From the NCBI RefSeq assembly GCF_019634775.1, contig NZ_JAHCAS010000001.1:1-64000 (forward strand): a stretch of 64,000 nucleotides of DNA, written 5' to 3'. Position numbers and translations under genes: made by a program. Positions 45,819-55,341 of this stretch are shown piece by piece. Position 1 is the stretch's first letter. Each line of letters starts with the position of its first letter. The notes under the pieces are model-generated. The model ran no database searches and was not told where the DNA came from. It worked only from the letters and a program-made list of their open reading frames with translations. The DNA is from Dokdonella sp. Its GTDB lineage: Bacteria; Pseudomonadota; Gammaproteobacteria; Xanthomonadales; Rhodanobacteraceae.

Positions 45819-46772
45819 TCAGCGCCGAGCGAAACCGCGCAGGCTGCGCACGCGGCCCGCTGCATCCATCCCGACCAAGGCAACGGCCTGTCCGTCCGGG
45901 CCGCAAGCCAAGCCACGCCCCCCGGGCAGGGCGTAACCGCTCAGCATCTGCCCCTGGGCCAGGCGCATCGCCTCGCCAGCATCGAGGTCGAGGCGCGGCA
46001 GCCCGGCGAGCCCGGCCTCGAGCGGCAACAGCAACCCATCGAGCGCGGCCTCGCCGCCATCCTTCGCGATCGCCTCGAGTTCATCGAAGGTGTACATGCG
46101 CGGGTCGCGGAACGGCTCGACCCACAGGCGGCGCAGCGCGGTCACATGCGCGCCGCAGCCGAGGCGCTCGCCCAGATCGCGCACGAGGCTGCGCACATAG
46201 GTGCCGGAGCCGCACTCGACGGCAAGGCGCAGACGCTCGCCATCGCGTGCAAGACACTCGAAGCGGAAGACCTCGACCTCGCGTGGCGCAATCTCGACGC
46301 GCTCGCCACGTCGGGCACGCCGGTACAGCGGCTCGCCGTCACGCTTGAGTGCAGAGTAGACCGGCGGCACCTGGGCGATGCGGCCGCGGAACGTGGCCAG
46401 CGCACGTTCAAGGGTAGCGTCATCGAAGGCCGGTACCGTGCGTCGTTCGAGGACGGCACCCTCGGCGTCATCGGTTTCGGTGGTGACACCGAGCAGGCAC
46501 TCGGTCTCGTAGGCCTTGCGCGAACCGAGCAGCAGACCGGCGATCTTGGTCGCCTCGCCGAAGCACAGCGGCAGGAGCCCGGTGGCGAGTGGGTCGAGAC
46601 TCCCCGTATGACCAGCCTTGTCGGCCCGAAACAGCCGCCGCGCGCGCTGCAGGGCGGCGTTTGAACTGATCCCGCCGGGCTTGTCGAGCAGGAGGATGCC
46701 GCCCAAAGGCCGGGAATGGGGGGTGGGGGTCGGGGAATCGGAAAAAGCCATGCTCTTTGCCGCTTTCACCAT
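45819..46772 (-). CDS. truB: tRNA pseudouridine(55) synthase TruB
   Basis: 317 aa from ATG 46772, 3 nt after the rbfA stop; ATG 46751 is an alternative. [15 protein letters not shown] and [19 protein letters not shown] contain the catalytic Asp of the GSLDPLATG motif. [19 protein letters not shown] and the [16 protein letters not shown] block follow, with a C-terminal PUA-like domain ([10 protein letters not shown]). It makes pseudouridine 55 in the T loop. About residues 12-22 ([11 protein letters not shown]) are encoded by a GGGGAAT-type repeat tract, so the N terminus is longer than in relatives and repeat-derived. Confidence 0.97.
   Translation of the reverse strand: MVKAAKSMAFSDSPTPTPHSRPLGGILLLDKPGGISSNAALQRARRLFRADKAGHTGSLDPLATGLLPLCFGEATKIAGLLLGSRKAYETECLLGVTTETDDAEGAVLERRTVPAFDDATLERALATFRGRIAQVPPVYSALKRDGEPLYRRARRGERVEIAPREVEVFRFECLARDGERLRLAVECGSGTYVRSLVRDLGERLGCGAHVTALRRLWVEPFRDPRMYTFDELEAIAKDGGEAALDGLLLPLEAGLAGLPRLDLDAGEAMRLAQGQMLSGYALPGGRGLACGPDGQAVALVGMDAAGRVRSLRGFARR
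46711..46740. repeat. GGGAATsGGG tract inside truB 5' end
   Basis: A degenerate array of GGGAAT/GGGGTCGG units (CGGGAATGGGGGGTGGGGGT then CGGGGAATCG). Similar tracts lie at 46771-46799 (rbfA 3' end), 47133-47163 and 47218-47240 (infB-rbfA spacer), and 62369-62400 and 62427-62448 (nuoF-nuoG spacer). Confidence 0.7.
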
Positions 46773-46775
46773 TCC

Positions 46776-47132
46776 CTATTTCCCGGTCTCCATTCCCCGC
46801 TCTCCGCGCAACAACGTCTCGATGCGTTCGCCACGGTCAACGGAATCGTCGTAGTGGAAGCGCAGCTCCGGCACGCGCCGCATCTTCAGCGTGCGCGAGA
46901 GCTCGCGGCGGAACTCGACGGCCAGCTCGTTGAGCGCATCCACGGCCAACTTCGACTCGTCGGACAACAGCGTCGTCACGTAGATGCGGGCCATGTCGAG
47001 ATCCCTGGTGACCTCGACGTCGGACACACTCGCCGACGGCAACGCATGGTCGCGCACGGCGCGATGCACGAGCACCGCGACTTCCTTGCGCAGTTGCACG
47101 GCGATGCGATCGGAGCGGGTGAAGTCGGGCAT
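46776..47132 (-). CDS. rbfA: Ribosome-binding factor A
   Basis: 118 aa. It is a small KH-type protein: RSDRIAVQLRKEVAVLVHRA, SDVEVTRDLDMARIYVTTL and MRRVPELRFHYDDSVDRGER match RbfA throughout. It helps 30S maturation, especially in the cold. The last residues (RGERGMETGK) are encoded by a GGGGAATGG-type repeat tract (46771-46799), so the C terminus is repeat-derived. It lies between infB and truB. Confidence 0.97.
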   Translation of the reverse strand: MPDFTRSDRIAVQLRKEVAVLVHRAVRDHALPSASVSDVEVTRDLDMARIYVTTLLSDESKLAVDALNELAVEFRRELSRTLKMRRVPELRFHYDDSVDRGERIETLLRGERGMETGK

Positions 47133-47244
47133 GGGGCCGGGAATAGAGTGTCGGGAACAGGGATGGCAGAAGCGATGATTCAGAAAAGCAGGACCGAGCG
47201 TGGAATCGGCTGCTCACCGATTCCCCATTGCCGAATTCCCGCCT

Positions 47245-49842
47245 TCAGAGCGTCCGAGCCACCTCGATGCGCTCGAAGCACTCGATCTGGTCGCCGGGTT
47301 TGACGTCGTTGTACTGCTTGACGGCGATGCCGCATTCGGTACCGTTGCGCACCTCGTCGACGAGCTCCTTGAAGCGGCGCAGCGATTCGAGCTCGCCTTC
47401 GAAGATCACCGTGTTGTCGCGCAGCACGCGGATCGGCTTGTTGCGGCGGACCACGCCTTCGACAACCATGCAGCCGGCGACGGCACCGAACTTCGACGAA
47501 CGGAACACCTCGCGCACTTCGGCAATACCGATGATCTCCTCGCGCACCTCCACTCCGAGCAAACCCGTGGCGACCTGCTTCACCTGGTCGATCACATCGT
47601 AGATGATCGAGAAGTAGCGCAGATCGACACCATTGGCCTCGATGATGCGGCGCGCGGATGCGTCGGCGCGCACGTTGAAGCCAATGATCGTGGCTTTCGA
47701 CGACACCGCACGCATCGCGTCGGACTCGGTGATGCCGCCAACACCCGAGGAGATGACGTTGATCTTGACGAGATCATTGCCGAGCGCAGTCAACGACTGG
47801 CGCAGCGCCTCGACAGAGCCCTGCACGTCGGCCTTGACCACAAGGTTCAGCGACTGCTGACCTTCGCCCTGGCCCATCTGGGCCATGATGTCTTCCATGC
47901 GGTTGCCTGCGGCCTGCACGAGGCGTTGCTCGCGACGCTTGGCGTCACGCTGCTGGGCCACGTCCTTGGCCAGGCGCTCATCGGCGACGACGACGAAGTC
48001 ATCGCCGGCCTCGGGCACACCCGACAGGCCAAGCACCTGCACCGGGATCGACGGACCGGCTTCGTCGACCTGTTTTCCGGTTTCGTCGAACAGCGCGCGC
48101 ACGCGGCCATACTCGACGCCACAAACAAGGAAGTCGCCCTTCTTCAACGTGCCCTGCTGGACAAGCACGGTGGCGACCGGGCCGCGTCCTCGATCGAGGC
48201 TCGATTCGATGACCGCGCCGGAGGCACGACCGTCGCGCACGGCCGTCAGCTCCATGACTTCGGCCTGCAGCGAGATCGCCTCGAGCAACGCATCGATGCC
48301 CATGCCGGTCTTGGCCGACACCGGCACGAACTGCGTGTCGCCACCCCAATCCTCGGGAATGACCTCGTGCTGGCCGAGCCCTTGCTTGACGTTGTCCGGA
48401 TTGGCGTCGGACTTGTCCATCTTGTTCATGGCGACGATCAGCGGCACCTTGGCTGCGCGCGCATGCTGGATCGCCTCGATGGTCTGCGGCATCACGCCGT
48501 CGTCGGCGGCGACGACAAGGATGACGATATCGGTCGACTTCGCACCACGCTGGCGCATCGAGGTGAATGCTGCATGGCCCGGCGTGTCGAGAAAGGTGAT
48601 GACACCCTTCGGTGTATCCACGTGGTACGCACCGATGTGCTGGGTGATGCCGCCGGCTTCGCCAGAAGCGACGCGCGTGCGACGAATGTAGTCGAGAAGC
48701 GAGGTCTTGCCGTGGTCGACGTGCCCCATGATGGTGACGACCGGCGGACGCGGCTCGCGCACGCCGCCCGTCTCGCTGTGGGCGATGAGGTCGATCTCGG
48801 CGTCATTGTCGCTGGCACGCACGGCAGTGTGGCCCATTTCTTCGACAACGAGCACCGCAGTGTCGTGGTCGATGACCTGGTTGATCGTCGTCATGACCCC
48901 CATCTTGAACAGCGCCTTGACGACCTCGGCACCCTTCACCGCCATCTTCTGGGCGAGGTCGGCGACGCTGATCGAATCTCCGATCGAGACTTCACGCACG
49001 ACTGGCGCGGTCGGACGCGAGAAGCCGTGCGTGCCGGTCGCGCCACGCGCGCTTTCACCGGGACGGGCGCGTGGCTTCTTGCGACCGGTGCGGCGCGCAC
49101 TGCCTTCTTGTGAGAGATGCAGTTCGTTGCCGAAATACCGGCCCGGCGAAGGGGAGTCATCGTCGCCGCGGCCGCGATGGCCGCCGTGACGGGGCTTGTG
49201 ACGGCTGCCGGCATCGCCGGAGCGGTCCTCGCGCCGGCCATGGGTGCCGCTCGGCGGCGGTGGTGGTGCCGCATCGCGCACCGGCGGGCGCTCCACCACC
49301 GGCTGCTTGCGTGACTCCGTAGCCTGCTCGGCCTCGGCGCGCGCCTGCTCGGCAGCCTGCTGGCGTGCCTCTTCGGCGGCACGCTGCTTCGCCTCTTCTT
49401 CCTGGCGGCGGCGCTCCGCCTCGGCACGCGCCTGGTCTTCCGCCTCGCGCTTCTGCTGCGATTCCTGCAGCTTGCGCAAAGCGTCCTCGCGTTCGGGATC
49501 GAGCACCTGGTCGTCGACCGCACTGCGCTTGACGTAGGTGCGCTTCTGGCGCACTTCGACGTTGACCGTCTTGGTTGCTGCACCTCGCTGACCGGGGTTG
49601 ACCGTCAGCTCACTGACCGTGCGACGCTTGAGCGTGACCTGACGCGGCGCAGCGTCGTCGCTGGAGGCTTCCTGCTTGCCGTGGTTGCGGCGCAGAAAGC
49701 CGAGCAGCTTCACCTTCTCGGTGCTGCTGATCGATTGTTCCGGATCCGAGAACTTCATTCCGGCCTCGGCAAGCTGCGCGAGCAGCTTGTCGACCGGCGT
49801 GCCGAGCACGGTGGCCAGTTGCTTGATCGTTACGTCCGACAT
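47245..49842 (-). CDS. infB: Translation initiation factor IF-2
   Basis: 865 aa. The IF2_N domain ([20 protein letters not shown]) is followed by a long Glu/Ala/Arg coiled coil (about 115-185) and a low-complexity linker. A second IF2_N block ([20 protein letters not shown]) precedes the G domain: [21 protein letters not shown] and the [13 protein letters not shown] segment. C-terminal domains II-IV end with [20 protein letters not shown]. It brings fMet-tRNA to the 30S subunit, and the initiator tRNA gene heads the same cluster. The spacer to rbfA (112 nt) carries GGGAAT tracts. Confidence 0.99.
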   Translation of the reverse strand: MSDVTIKQLATVLGTPVDKLLAQLAEAGMKFSDPEQSISSTEKVKLLGFLRRNHGKQEASSDDAAPRQVTLKRRTVSELTVNPGQRGAATKTVNVEVRQKRTYVKRSAVDDQVLDPEREDALRKLQESQQKREAEDQARAEAERRRQEEEAKQRAAEEARQQAAEQARAEAEQATESRKQPVVERPPVRDAAPPPPPSGTHGRREDRSGDAGSRHKPRHGGHRGRGDDDSPSPGRYFGNELHLSQEGSARRTGRKKPRARPGESARGATGTHGFSRPTAPVVREVSIGDSISVADLAQKMAVKGAEVVKALFKMGVMTTINQVIDHDTAVLVVEEMGHTAVRASDNDAEIDLIAHSETGGVREPRPPVVTIMGHVDHGKTSLLDYIRRTRVASGEAGGITQHIGAYHVDTPKGVITFLDTPGHAAFTSMRQRGAKSTDIVILVVAADDGVMPQTIEAIQHARAAKVPLIVAMNKMDKSDANPDNVKQGLGQHEVIPEDWGGDTQFVPVSAKTGMGIDALLEAISLQAEVMELTAVRDGRASGAVIESSLDRGRGPVATVLVQQGTLKKGDFLVCGVEYGRVRALFDETGKQVDEAGPSIPVQVLGLSGVPEAGDDFVVVADERLAKDVAQQRDAKRREQRLVQAAGNRMEDIMAQMGQGEGQQSLNLVVKADVQGSVEALRQSLTALGNDLVKINVISSGVGGITESDAMRAVSSKATIIGFNVRADASARRIIEANGVDLRYFSIIYDVIDQVKQVATGLLGVEVREEIIGIAEVREVFRSSKFGAVAGCMVVEGVVRRNKPIRVLRDNTVIFEGELESLRRFKELVDEVRNGTECGIAVKQYNDVKPGDQIECFERIEVARTL

Positions 49843-49913
49843 TCTTGCTGTACTCCTGACCCGCCGCGCGTTGCCCTTGCCACCATCGACCGCCCTACCC
49901 GCTCAAGCCTCCA

Positions 49914-51398
49914 TCACGCGGCACGCGCCGCCATGATGAGCTCGCGCGCACGTTCCTCGTCGATGCCATCGATGGCCAGTTCGACCAGTTCGTCGGTGGC
50001 AAGGTCGGCGAGGTTCTCGCGCGTCACGACGCCGTTGCGGGCGAGTTCGTAGGCGAGCGCCTCTTCCATGGTGTCCACCGCCAAAAGATCGTCGGCCGGC
50101 CTGTGTTCCTCGATTTCCTCTTCGACCGCCAACGCGTCGGTGAGCAGTGCATCGCGCGCTCGTGCGCGCAGCTCCTCGACGATGTCCTCGTCGAAACCGT
50201 CGATTGCAAGCAACTCGGCTGTCGGCACGTAGGCGATCTCCTCGATCGTCGAGAAGCCTTCCTGCACCAGGATTTGCGCGATCTCCTCGTCCACCTCGAG
50301 CTTGGCGATGAACAGCTGGCGCGCGGCTTCCTGTTCGGCCTCGCTCTTCTGGCGCACCTGGTCGGCGGTCATGACGTTGAGCTGCCAGCCACTCAGCTTG
50401 CTGGCGAGACGCACGTTCTGCCCACCGCGGCCAATCGCCTGCGACAGCTTGTCCTCGGCGACGGCGATGTCCATCGAGTGCTTTTCCTCGTCGACGATGA
50501 TCGACTGCACTTCGGCCGGCGCCATCGCGTTGATGACGAACTGCGCGGGATTCTCGTTCCACAGCACGATGTCGATGCGTTCGCCGTTCAGTTCGTTCGA
50601 CACCGCCTGCACACGCGAGCCGCGCATGCCGATGCAGGCGCCGATCGGGTCGGTGCGGTGGTCATGCGCGAGCACGGCGATCTTGGCGCGGTCGCCAGGA
50701 TCGCGTGCACAAGCCTTGATCTCGACCAGGCCCTGACCGACCTCGGGCACTTCGAGTTTGAACAGCTCGATCATGAATTCCGGGGCAGTGCGCGAGATGA
50801 ACAGCTGCGGGCCGCGCGCTTCCGAACGCACCTCGTGAAGATATCCGCGCAGGCGGTCGCCGGCGCGCACGGCCTCGCGCGGGATTGCCTTGTCGCGCGG
50901 GATGAAGGCCTCGGCGTTGCCACCGAGGTCGATGTAGATGTTGCCGCGCTCGACACGCTTGACGATGCCGGTGATCAGTTCGCCGACGCGGTCGCGGTAG
51001 GCGTCGACGACCTGGGCGCGCTCGGCCTCGCGCACGCGCTGCACGATGACCTGCTTGGCCGCCTGCGCAGCGATGCGCCCGAACTCGGGATTCTCGATCT
51101 GCTCCTCGATGAAGTCGCCGACCTCGACGCCCTCCTTCTCGTCAACTGCATCCATCAGGCGGATCTGCCGATCCGGCGATTCCATGACGACATCGTCGGC
51201 GACGACCTCCCAGCGGCGGAAGGTTTCGTACTCGCCGGAATGGGTGTCGATCGACACGCGCGTGGCGACGTCCTCGTTCGGATAGCGCTTCTTGGCGGCG
51301 GACGCCAGCGCGGCCTCCATCGCCTCGAAGATCACGTCCCTCGGCACGCCCTTCTCATTGGCGACGGCATCCACGACCAGCAACAGCTCTTTGCTCAT
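49914..51398 (-). CDS. nusA: Transcription termination/antitermination protein NusA
   Basis: 494 aa from ATG 51398 (MSKELLLVVDAVANEKGVPR), the family's usual opening; the open frame upstream is not NusA-like. Domains in order: NTD (about 1-130), S1 (GELITGIVKRVERGNIYIDL), KH1/KH2 (ACIGMRGSRVQAVSNELNGE; VAEDKLSQAIGRGGQNVRLA), then two acidic C-terminal AR repeats (EEIAQILVQEGFSTIEEIAY and a second copy near the end). It binds RNA polymerase and controls pausing and antitermination. It is placed between rimP (34-nt gap) and infB. Confidence 0.99.
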   Translation of the reverse strand: MSKELLLVVDAVANEKGVPRDVIFEAMEAALASAAKKRYPNEDVATRVSIDTHSGEYETFRRWEVVADDVVMESPDRQIRLMDAVDEKEGVEVGDFIEEQIENPEFGRIAAQAAKQVIVQRVREAERAQVVDAYRDRVGELITGIVKRVERGNIYIDLGGNAEAFIPRDKAIPREAVRAGDRLRGYLHEVRSEARGPQLFISRTAPEFMIELFKLEVPEVGQGLVEIKACARDPGDRAKIAVLAHDHRTDPIGACIGMRGSRVQAVSNELNGERIDIVLWNENPAQFVINAMAPAEVQSIIVDEEKHSMDIAVAEDKLSQAIGRGGQNVRLASKLSGWQLNVMTADQVRQKSEAEQEAARQLFIAKLEVDEEIAQILVQEGFSTIEEIAYVPTAELLAIDGFDEDIVEELRARARDALLTDALAVEEEIEEHRPADDLLAVDTMEEALAYELARNGVVTRENLADLATDELVELAIDGIDEERARELIMAARAA

Positions 51399-51432
51399 GA
51401 CTCTCGGCTCCTGCGCGACCGCTCCGGCGGCC

Positions 51433-51963
51433 TCACCCGTGTTTCGGACCGCGCTTGCGCGGTCCGCTGTCCTCATTCCTGCGCTTCGCCGCGACCAGGC
51501 CCATGGCCTCGTAGTCGGGCACCAGGCGCGCCTTGGCGATGTTCGTATGCGCGATCGCCACCTCACGCCCATCCTGCTCGATCACGACCGTCGCATCGTC
51601 GACGGTACGCAACACGCCGTGAAAGCGCCGCCGACCTTCGATCGGCAGCGCCGTGTTCACGCGCACCTCGCTGCCAATGAAGCGCGCGAACTGCGCCGGC
51701 GTGAACAGCGGCCGGTCCAGGCCCGGCGACGACACCTCGAGCGTGTAGCGCCCTTCGATCGGGTCGTTGACGTCGAGCAGCGCGGAAATCTCGCGGCTCG
51801 TGCGCTCGCAATCCTCGATCGTCACCGGGCGCCCCGGCGCGTCGATATAGACGCGCAGCAGGCTGCTGCCCCGGTTCGGGCTGAACTCGATGCCCACGTA
51901 CTCGAGACCGAGGTCGGTCACGAGCCGTGCGAGCATGTCGCCAAGCTGTTCGTTCGTCGCCAT
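51433..51963 (-). CDS. rimP: Ribosome maturation factor RimP
   Basis: 176 aa from ATG 51963 (MATNEQLGDMLARLVTDLGL). RVYIDAPGRPVTIEDCERTS, the LEVSSPGLDRPLF signature and FARFIGSEVRVNTALPIEGR are diagnostic. It acts in 30S assembly. The C terminus (DSGPRKRGPKHG) is basic. A terminator-like hairpin lies 20-45 nt before its start, so expression must come by readthrough past it or from a promoter I did not find. Confidence 0.98.
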   Translation of the reverse strand: MATNEQLGDMLARLVTDLGLEYVGIEFSPNRGSSLLRVYIDAPGRPVTIEDCERTSREISALLDVNDPIEGRYTLEVSSPGLDRPLFTPAQFARFIGSEVRVNTALPIEGRRRFHGVLRTVDDATVVIEQDGREVAIAHTNIAKARLVPDYEAMGLVAAKRRNEDSGPRKRGPKHG

Positions 51964-51985
51964 GCCGTCCGTGTCGAAGAAAACC

Positions 51986-52010
51986 AAAAAAAAATGGGCG
52001 CAAGGCCCAT
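51986..52010 (-). terminator. Rho-independent terminator/attenuator between tRNA-fMet and rimP
   Basis: On the minus strand ATGGGC/GCCCAT with a 5-nt loop is followed by nine T. It lies about 100 nt after the tRNA and 20 nt before rimP. It should end most tRNA transcripts and attenuate entry into the rimP-nusA-infB operon. Confidence 0.85.
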
Positions 52011-52073
52011 TCCGTAGTCCGCCGTTGTCTGCTTCCCAACATCGGCAACCTGCGCATCCTGCGCCCCCGGCAG

Positions 52074-52095
52074 AAGGGCCGCCGAGGCGGCCCTT
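52074..52095 (-). terminator. GC-rich hairpin just after tRNA-fMet
   Basis: Perfect 10-bp stem AAGGGCCGCC/GGCGGCCCTT with a 2-nt loop, 12 nt after the tRNA 3' end. Only TTCTG follows, so it may be a processing or partial termination signal upstream of the stronger terminator. Confidence 0.5.
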
Positions 52096-52106
52096 CACCG
52101 AAGTAC

Positions 52107-52183
52107 TGGTAGCGGGGGCAGGATTTGAACCTGCGACCTTCGGGTTATGAGCCCGACGAGCTGCCAGACTGCTCCACCCCGCA
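52107..52183 (-). tRNA. Initiator tRNA-fMet (CAT)
   Basis: 77 nt with encoded CCA. The anticodon is CAT within GGGCTCATAACCC, giving the three G-C pairs in the anticodon stem that mark initiator tRNA. The 1-72 pair is mismatched (T-T), another initiator feature. The T arm GGTTCAAATCC is canonical. Its position upstream of rimP-nusA-infB is the metY arrangement. Confidence 0.97.
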
Positions 52184-52195
52184 TCAGAGCCGGCT

Positions 52196-52224
52196 ATGGT
52201 AGTCGGAATGCTGCATCTGCGCAA
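52196..52224 (-). promoter_or_regulatory. Sigma-70-type promoter of tRNA-fMet
   Basis: TTGCGC (-35) and TACCAT (-10) with an exact 17-nt spacer, the -10 ending 12 nt before the tRNA 5' base. The GC-rich discriminator (AGCCGGCTC) is typical of stable-RNA promoters. Confidence 0.65.
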
Positions 52225-52345
52225 CACATTTGCAGGCGCCACCGCCCACGGACACCTGCTGCAGGGGGGAGGAGAAGGCGCGGTATGCGGATGCGCGGTT
52301 CGAGTCACGTTCGCTCGATCCGCGCCGGCGAGGCTCGCCAAGGGC

Positions 52346-53800
52346 TCAGGAGACGCCGAAGGCGCGGTTGCACCAGTCGAACAGCGGTCCCCACAGGAAG
52401 CCTAGCGCGACCAGGGCGAGGCCGTTCAGCGAGATCACCCAGCGCAGCGGCAGGTCGGCCGGCAGCGGCAATGTCGCCTCGTCGGCCGGCGTATCGAAGT
52501 ACATGACCTTGACCACACGCAGGTAATAGTAGAGGCCGATGATCGCGAACACGATGGCGACGATGGCCAGCCACAGGAAGCCGGCGTCGATCGCCGCCTT
52601 CAGCACGAGCAGCTTGGCGAAGAAGCCGAACAGCGGCGGCACGCCGGCCAGCGAGAACATCGCGATCGCCATGATGCCGGCGTACCACGGGCTACGCTGG
52701 TTGAGGCCCTTGAAATCATCGATCTCCTCGGCCTCGAAGCCGGCGCGTGCGAGCACCGCGATCATGCCGAAGGCGACCACCGCGGTCAGCACGTAGCTGA
52801 TCGCGTAGAACATCGCCGCCGCGTAGCCGTCCGGCGTCGCGCCGACGAAGCCGAGCAGCAGGAATCCGACGTGCGAGACCGTCGAGTAGGCGAGCATGCG
52901 CTTGAGATTGGTCTGCGCGATCGCAAACAGGTTGCCGACCGCAAGCGAGGCAACCGCGAGCATCGCCAGCATCAGCGACCAGTTCCCACCCAGGCCACCC
53001 AGGCCTCCTTCGAGCAGGCGGTAGGCGAGGCCAAACGCGGCGAGCTTGGGAGCCGAGCCGATGAAAATCGTCACCGCGGTCGGCGCGCCGTGGTAGACGT
53101 CTGGCAGCCACATGTGAAAAGGCGCCGCACCGAGCTTGAAGGCGATACCGACGACGACGAAGACGAGGCCGAACGCCAGCAGGTTGGCATGTTCCACCTG
53201 GCCGATCGAGGCGTGGATGCGCGCAAGGTCGAGCGTTCCGGTCGCGCCGTACAGCATCGACATGCCGTACAGCAGCAGTCCGGAAGCCAGCGCGCCGAGC
53301 ACGAAGTACTTGATCGCCGCCTCGGCCGACACTGCCGAATCGCGATTCAACGCGACCAGCGCATACGACGACAGCGCCAGCAATTCGAGGCCGAGATAGG
53401 CGGTGATCAGGCTTCCGGCCGACACCAGCAGCAGCATGCCGAGCGTGGCGAACAGAATCAGTAGGTAGAACTCTCCCACCAGCAGGCGTCGCTCGCGCAT
53501 GTAGTGGCGGCCATAGATGAAGGCAAGAGCACTCGTCAGCAGGATGAATTGCTTGAGTATGACGCCGATGCCGTCATGCAGGAACATGCCATTGAACACA
53601 GCGATGCCCTTGCCCGTTGGCAGCGCACCCTTCCAGACGAATACCGACGTCGCAGCCAGCGCCAGCAGCGCCAGCGTATGGGTGATGCCACGCTGTGCCG
53701 GCTTAAGGAACAGGTCGACGAGCAAGATCGCGCAGGTCGCGCCAAGCAGGACGAGTTCCGGCAGGATCGCGAGCAGGTCGTTCGGGTCGAATTCGATCAT
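52346..53800 (-). CDS. nuoN: NADH-quinone oxidoreductase subunit N
   Basis: 484 aa, a Mrp-antiporter-like proton channel subunit with about 14 membrane helices. GVILKQFILLTSALAFIYGRH, ELLALSSYALVALNRDSAVS and FKLGAAPFHMWLPDVYHGAP (the channel Lys/Glu region) are conserved, with FSLAGVPPLFGFFAKL near the C terminus. It is the last gene of the nuo operon, 10 nt after nuoM. Confidence 0.98.
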   Translation of the reverse strand: MIEFDPNDLLAILPELVLLGATCAILLVDLFLKPAQRGITHTLALLALAATSVFVWKGALPTGKGIAVFNGMFLHDGIGVILKQFILLTSALAFIYGRHYMRERRLLVGEFYLLILFATLGMLLLVSAGSLITAYLGLELLALSSYALVALNRDSAVSAEAAIKYFVLGALASGLLLYGMSMLYGATGTLDLARIHASIGQVEHANLLAFGLVFVVVGIAFKLGAAPFHMWLPDVYHGAPTAVTIFIGSAPKLAAFGLAYRLLEGGLGGLGGNWSLMLAMLAVASLAVGNLFAIAQTNLKRMLAYSTVSHVGFLLLGFVGATPDGYAAAMFYAISYVLTAVVAFGMIAVLARAGFEAEEIDDFKGLNQRSPWYAGIMAIAMFSLAGVPPLFGFFAKLLVLKAAIDAGFLWLAIVAIVFAIIGLYYYLRVVKVMYFDTPADEATLPLPADLPLRWVISLNGLALVALGFLWGPLFDWCNRAFGVS

Positions 53801-53810
53801 CGTCGGATAC

Positions 53811-55319
53811 TCAGGCCTTCGCGAGCAGCAGGGCTGAAACGAGTTGCTGTACCGAAGTCTCCATGAGGTCGGTCAGCGGCTTCGGGTAGATGCCGAAGAA
53901 CAGCACGGCGGCAGCGAACGAACCGAGCACGATCCATTCGCGCATGTTCACGTCGTCGAGCTTGGCTACCTTTGGGTTGGTGATTTCGCCGAAGATCACG
54001 CGCTTGACCAGCCACAGCGTGTAGGCCGCGCCAATGATCAGGGTGAAGGCGGCGACCGCCGCGACCCAGACGTTGTCCTGGAACGCCGCGAGGATGACCA
54101 TGAACTCGCCAACGAAACCGCTGGTGCCGGGCAGACCACAGTTGGCCATCGCGAACAGCACGAAGAAGGCCGCGAACCACGGCATCGCGTTCACCACCCC
54201 ACCGTAATCCTTGATCATGCGCGAATGCAGGCGATCGTAGAGCACGCCGATGCAGGAGAACATCGCGCCCGAAACGAAACCGTGCGAGATCATCTGCACC
54301 ATCGCACCCTGCATGCCGAGGCGGGCGGCATCGGAATTTTCGTGGATGCGCACCAGGGCCAGCGCAATGAAGATGCCCAGGGTGACGAAGGCCATGTGCG
54401 CGATCGACGAATAGGCAATCAACTTCTTCATGTCGTCCTGCACGAGGGCGACGTAGCCGATGTAGACAACCGCGACCAGCGACATCGCGATGACCACCCA
54501 GGCGTACTCCTGCGAGGCATCCGGCGTGATCGGCAGCGAGAAGCGGATGAATCCGTAGCCGCCGACTTTCAGCATGATCGCTGCCAGCACGACCGAGCCG
54601 CCGGTCGGCGCCTCGACGTGTGCATCCGGCAACCAGGTGTGTACCGGCCACATCGGCACCTTGATCGCGAAGGCAATCAGGAAGGCGAAGAACAGCCAGA
54701 ACTGTTCACGAGAGCCGAGCGTGGCCTGGGCGAACGCGGCCAGCGAGAACTCCCCGGTCTTCATGTGCAGGTAAATCAGCGCGATCAGCATGAAGATCGA
54801 GCCGAGGAAGGTGTAGATGAAGAACTTCAGCGTCGCGTAGACGCGGCGCGGCCCGCCCCAGATGCCAATCAGGATGAACATCGGGATCAGCATCGCCTCG
54901 AAGAACACGTAGAACAACAGCGCGTCGGTTGCCGCGAACACGCCCACCAGCATGCCTTCGAGAGCGAGCATCATCGCCATGTACTGCGACACGCGCGTGT
55001 CGACCGAACCCCAGGCACCGATGACCACGAGCACGCTGGTGAACGTGGTCAGCACGATCAGGGCGACGGAGATGCCGTCGACGCCGAGCGCGTAGAACAC
55101 GTTGAGCGCCTGGATCCAGGAATGTGATTCGACGAACTGCATGCCGCCGCGCGCGGCGTCGTAGTGCAGCCACAGCGGAATGCTGATCGCGAAGGTCGCC
55201 AGGGCGACGGCGACGGTCAGCCAGCGCGCGGCATCGGCACGGCGGCCGCAGGCGAGCACGGCGACGGCGCCGGCGATGGGCAGCCAGATGAGGACGCTGA
55301 GAATGGGCCAGTCAGGCAT
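53811..55319 (-). CDS. nuoM: NADH-quinone oxidoreductase subunit M
   Basis: 502 aa from ATG 55319 (MPDWPILSVLIWLPIAG); an upstream in-frame ATG at 55352 would overlap nuoL. It is an antiporter-like membrane subunit with ALGVDGISVALIVLTTF, FYVFFEAMLIPMFILIGIWG, VPMWPVHTWLPDAHVEAPTG and LIAYSSIAHMAFVTLGIF. It pumps protons in complex I. Confidence 0.98.
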   Translation of the reverse strand: MPDWPILSVLIWLPIAGAVAVLACGRRADAARWLTVAVALATFAISIPLWLHYDAARGGMQFVESHSWIQALNVFYALGVDGISVALIVLTTFTSVLVVIGAWGSVDTRVSQYMAMMLALEGMLVGVFAATDALLFYVFFEAMLIPMFILIGIWGGPRRVYATLKFFIYTFLGSIFMLIALIYLHMKTGEFSLAAFAQATLGSREQFWLFFAFLIAFAIKVPMWPVHTWLPDAHVEAPTGGSVVLAAIMLKVGGYGFIRFSLPITPDASQEYAWVVIAMSLVAVVYIGYVALVQDDMKKLIAYSSIAHMAFVTLGIFIALALVRIHENSDAARLGMQGAMVQMISHGFVSGAMFSCIGVLYDRLHSRMIKDYGGVVNAMPWFAAFFVLFAMANCGLPGTSGFVGEFMVILAAFQDNVWVAAVAAFTLIIGAAYTLWLVKRVIFGEITNPKVAKLDDVNMREWIVLGSFAAAVLFFGIYPKPLTDLMETSVQQLVSALLLAKA

Positions 55320-55341
55320 GGTGGTCGTCGTTCCCCGTCGA

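Noticed and set aside
47200..49113. 637-codon plus-strand frame
   Set aside because: Antisense to infB, whose G motifs are intact.
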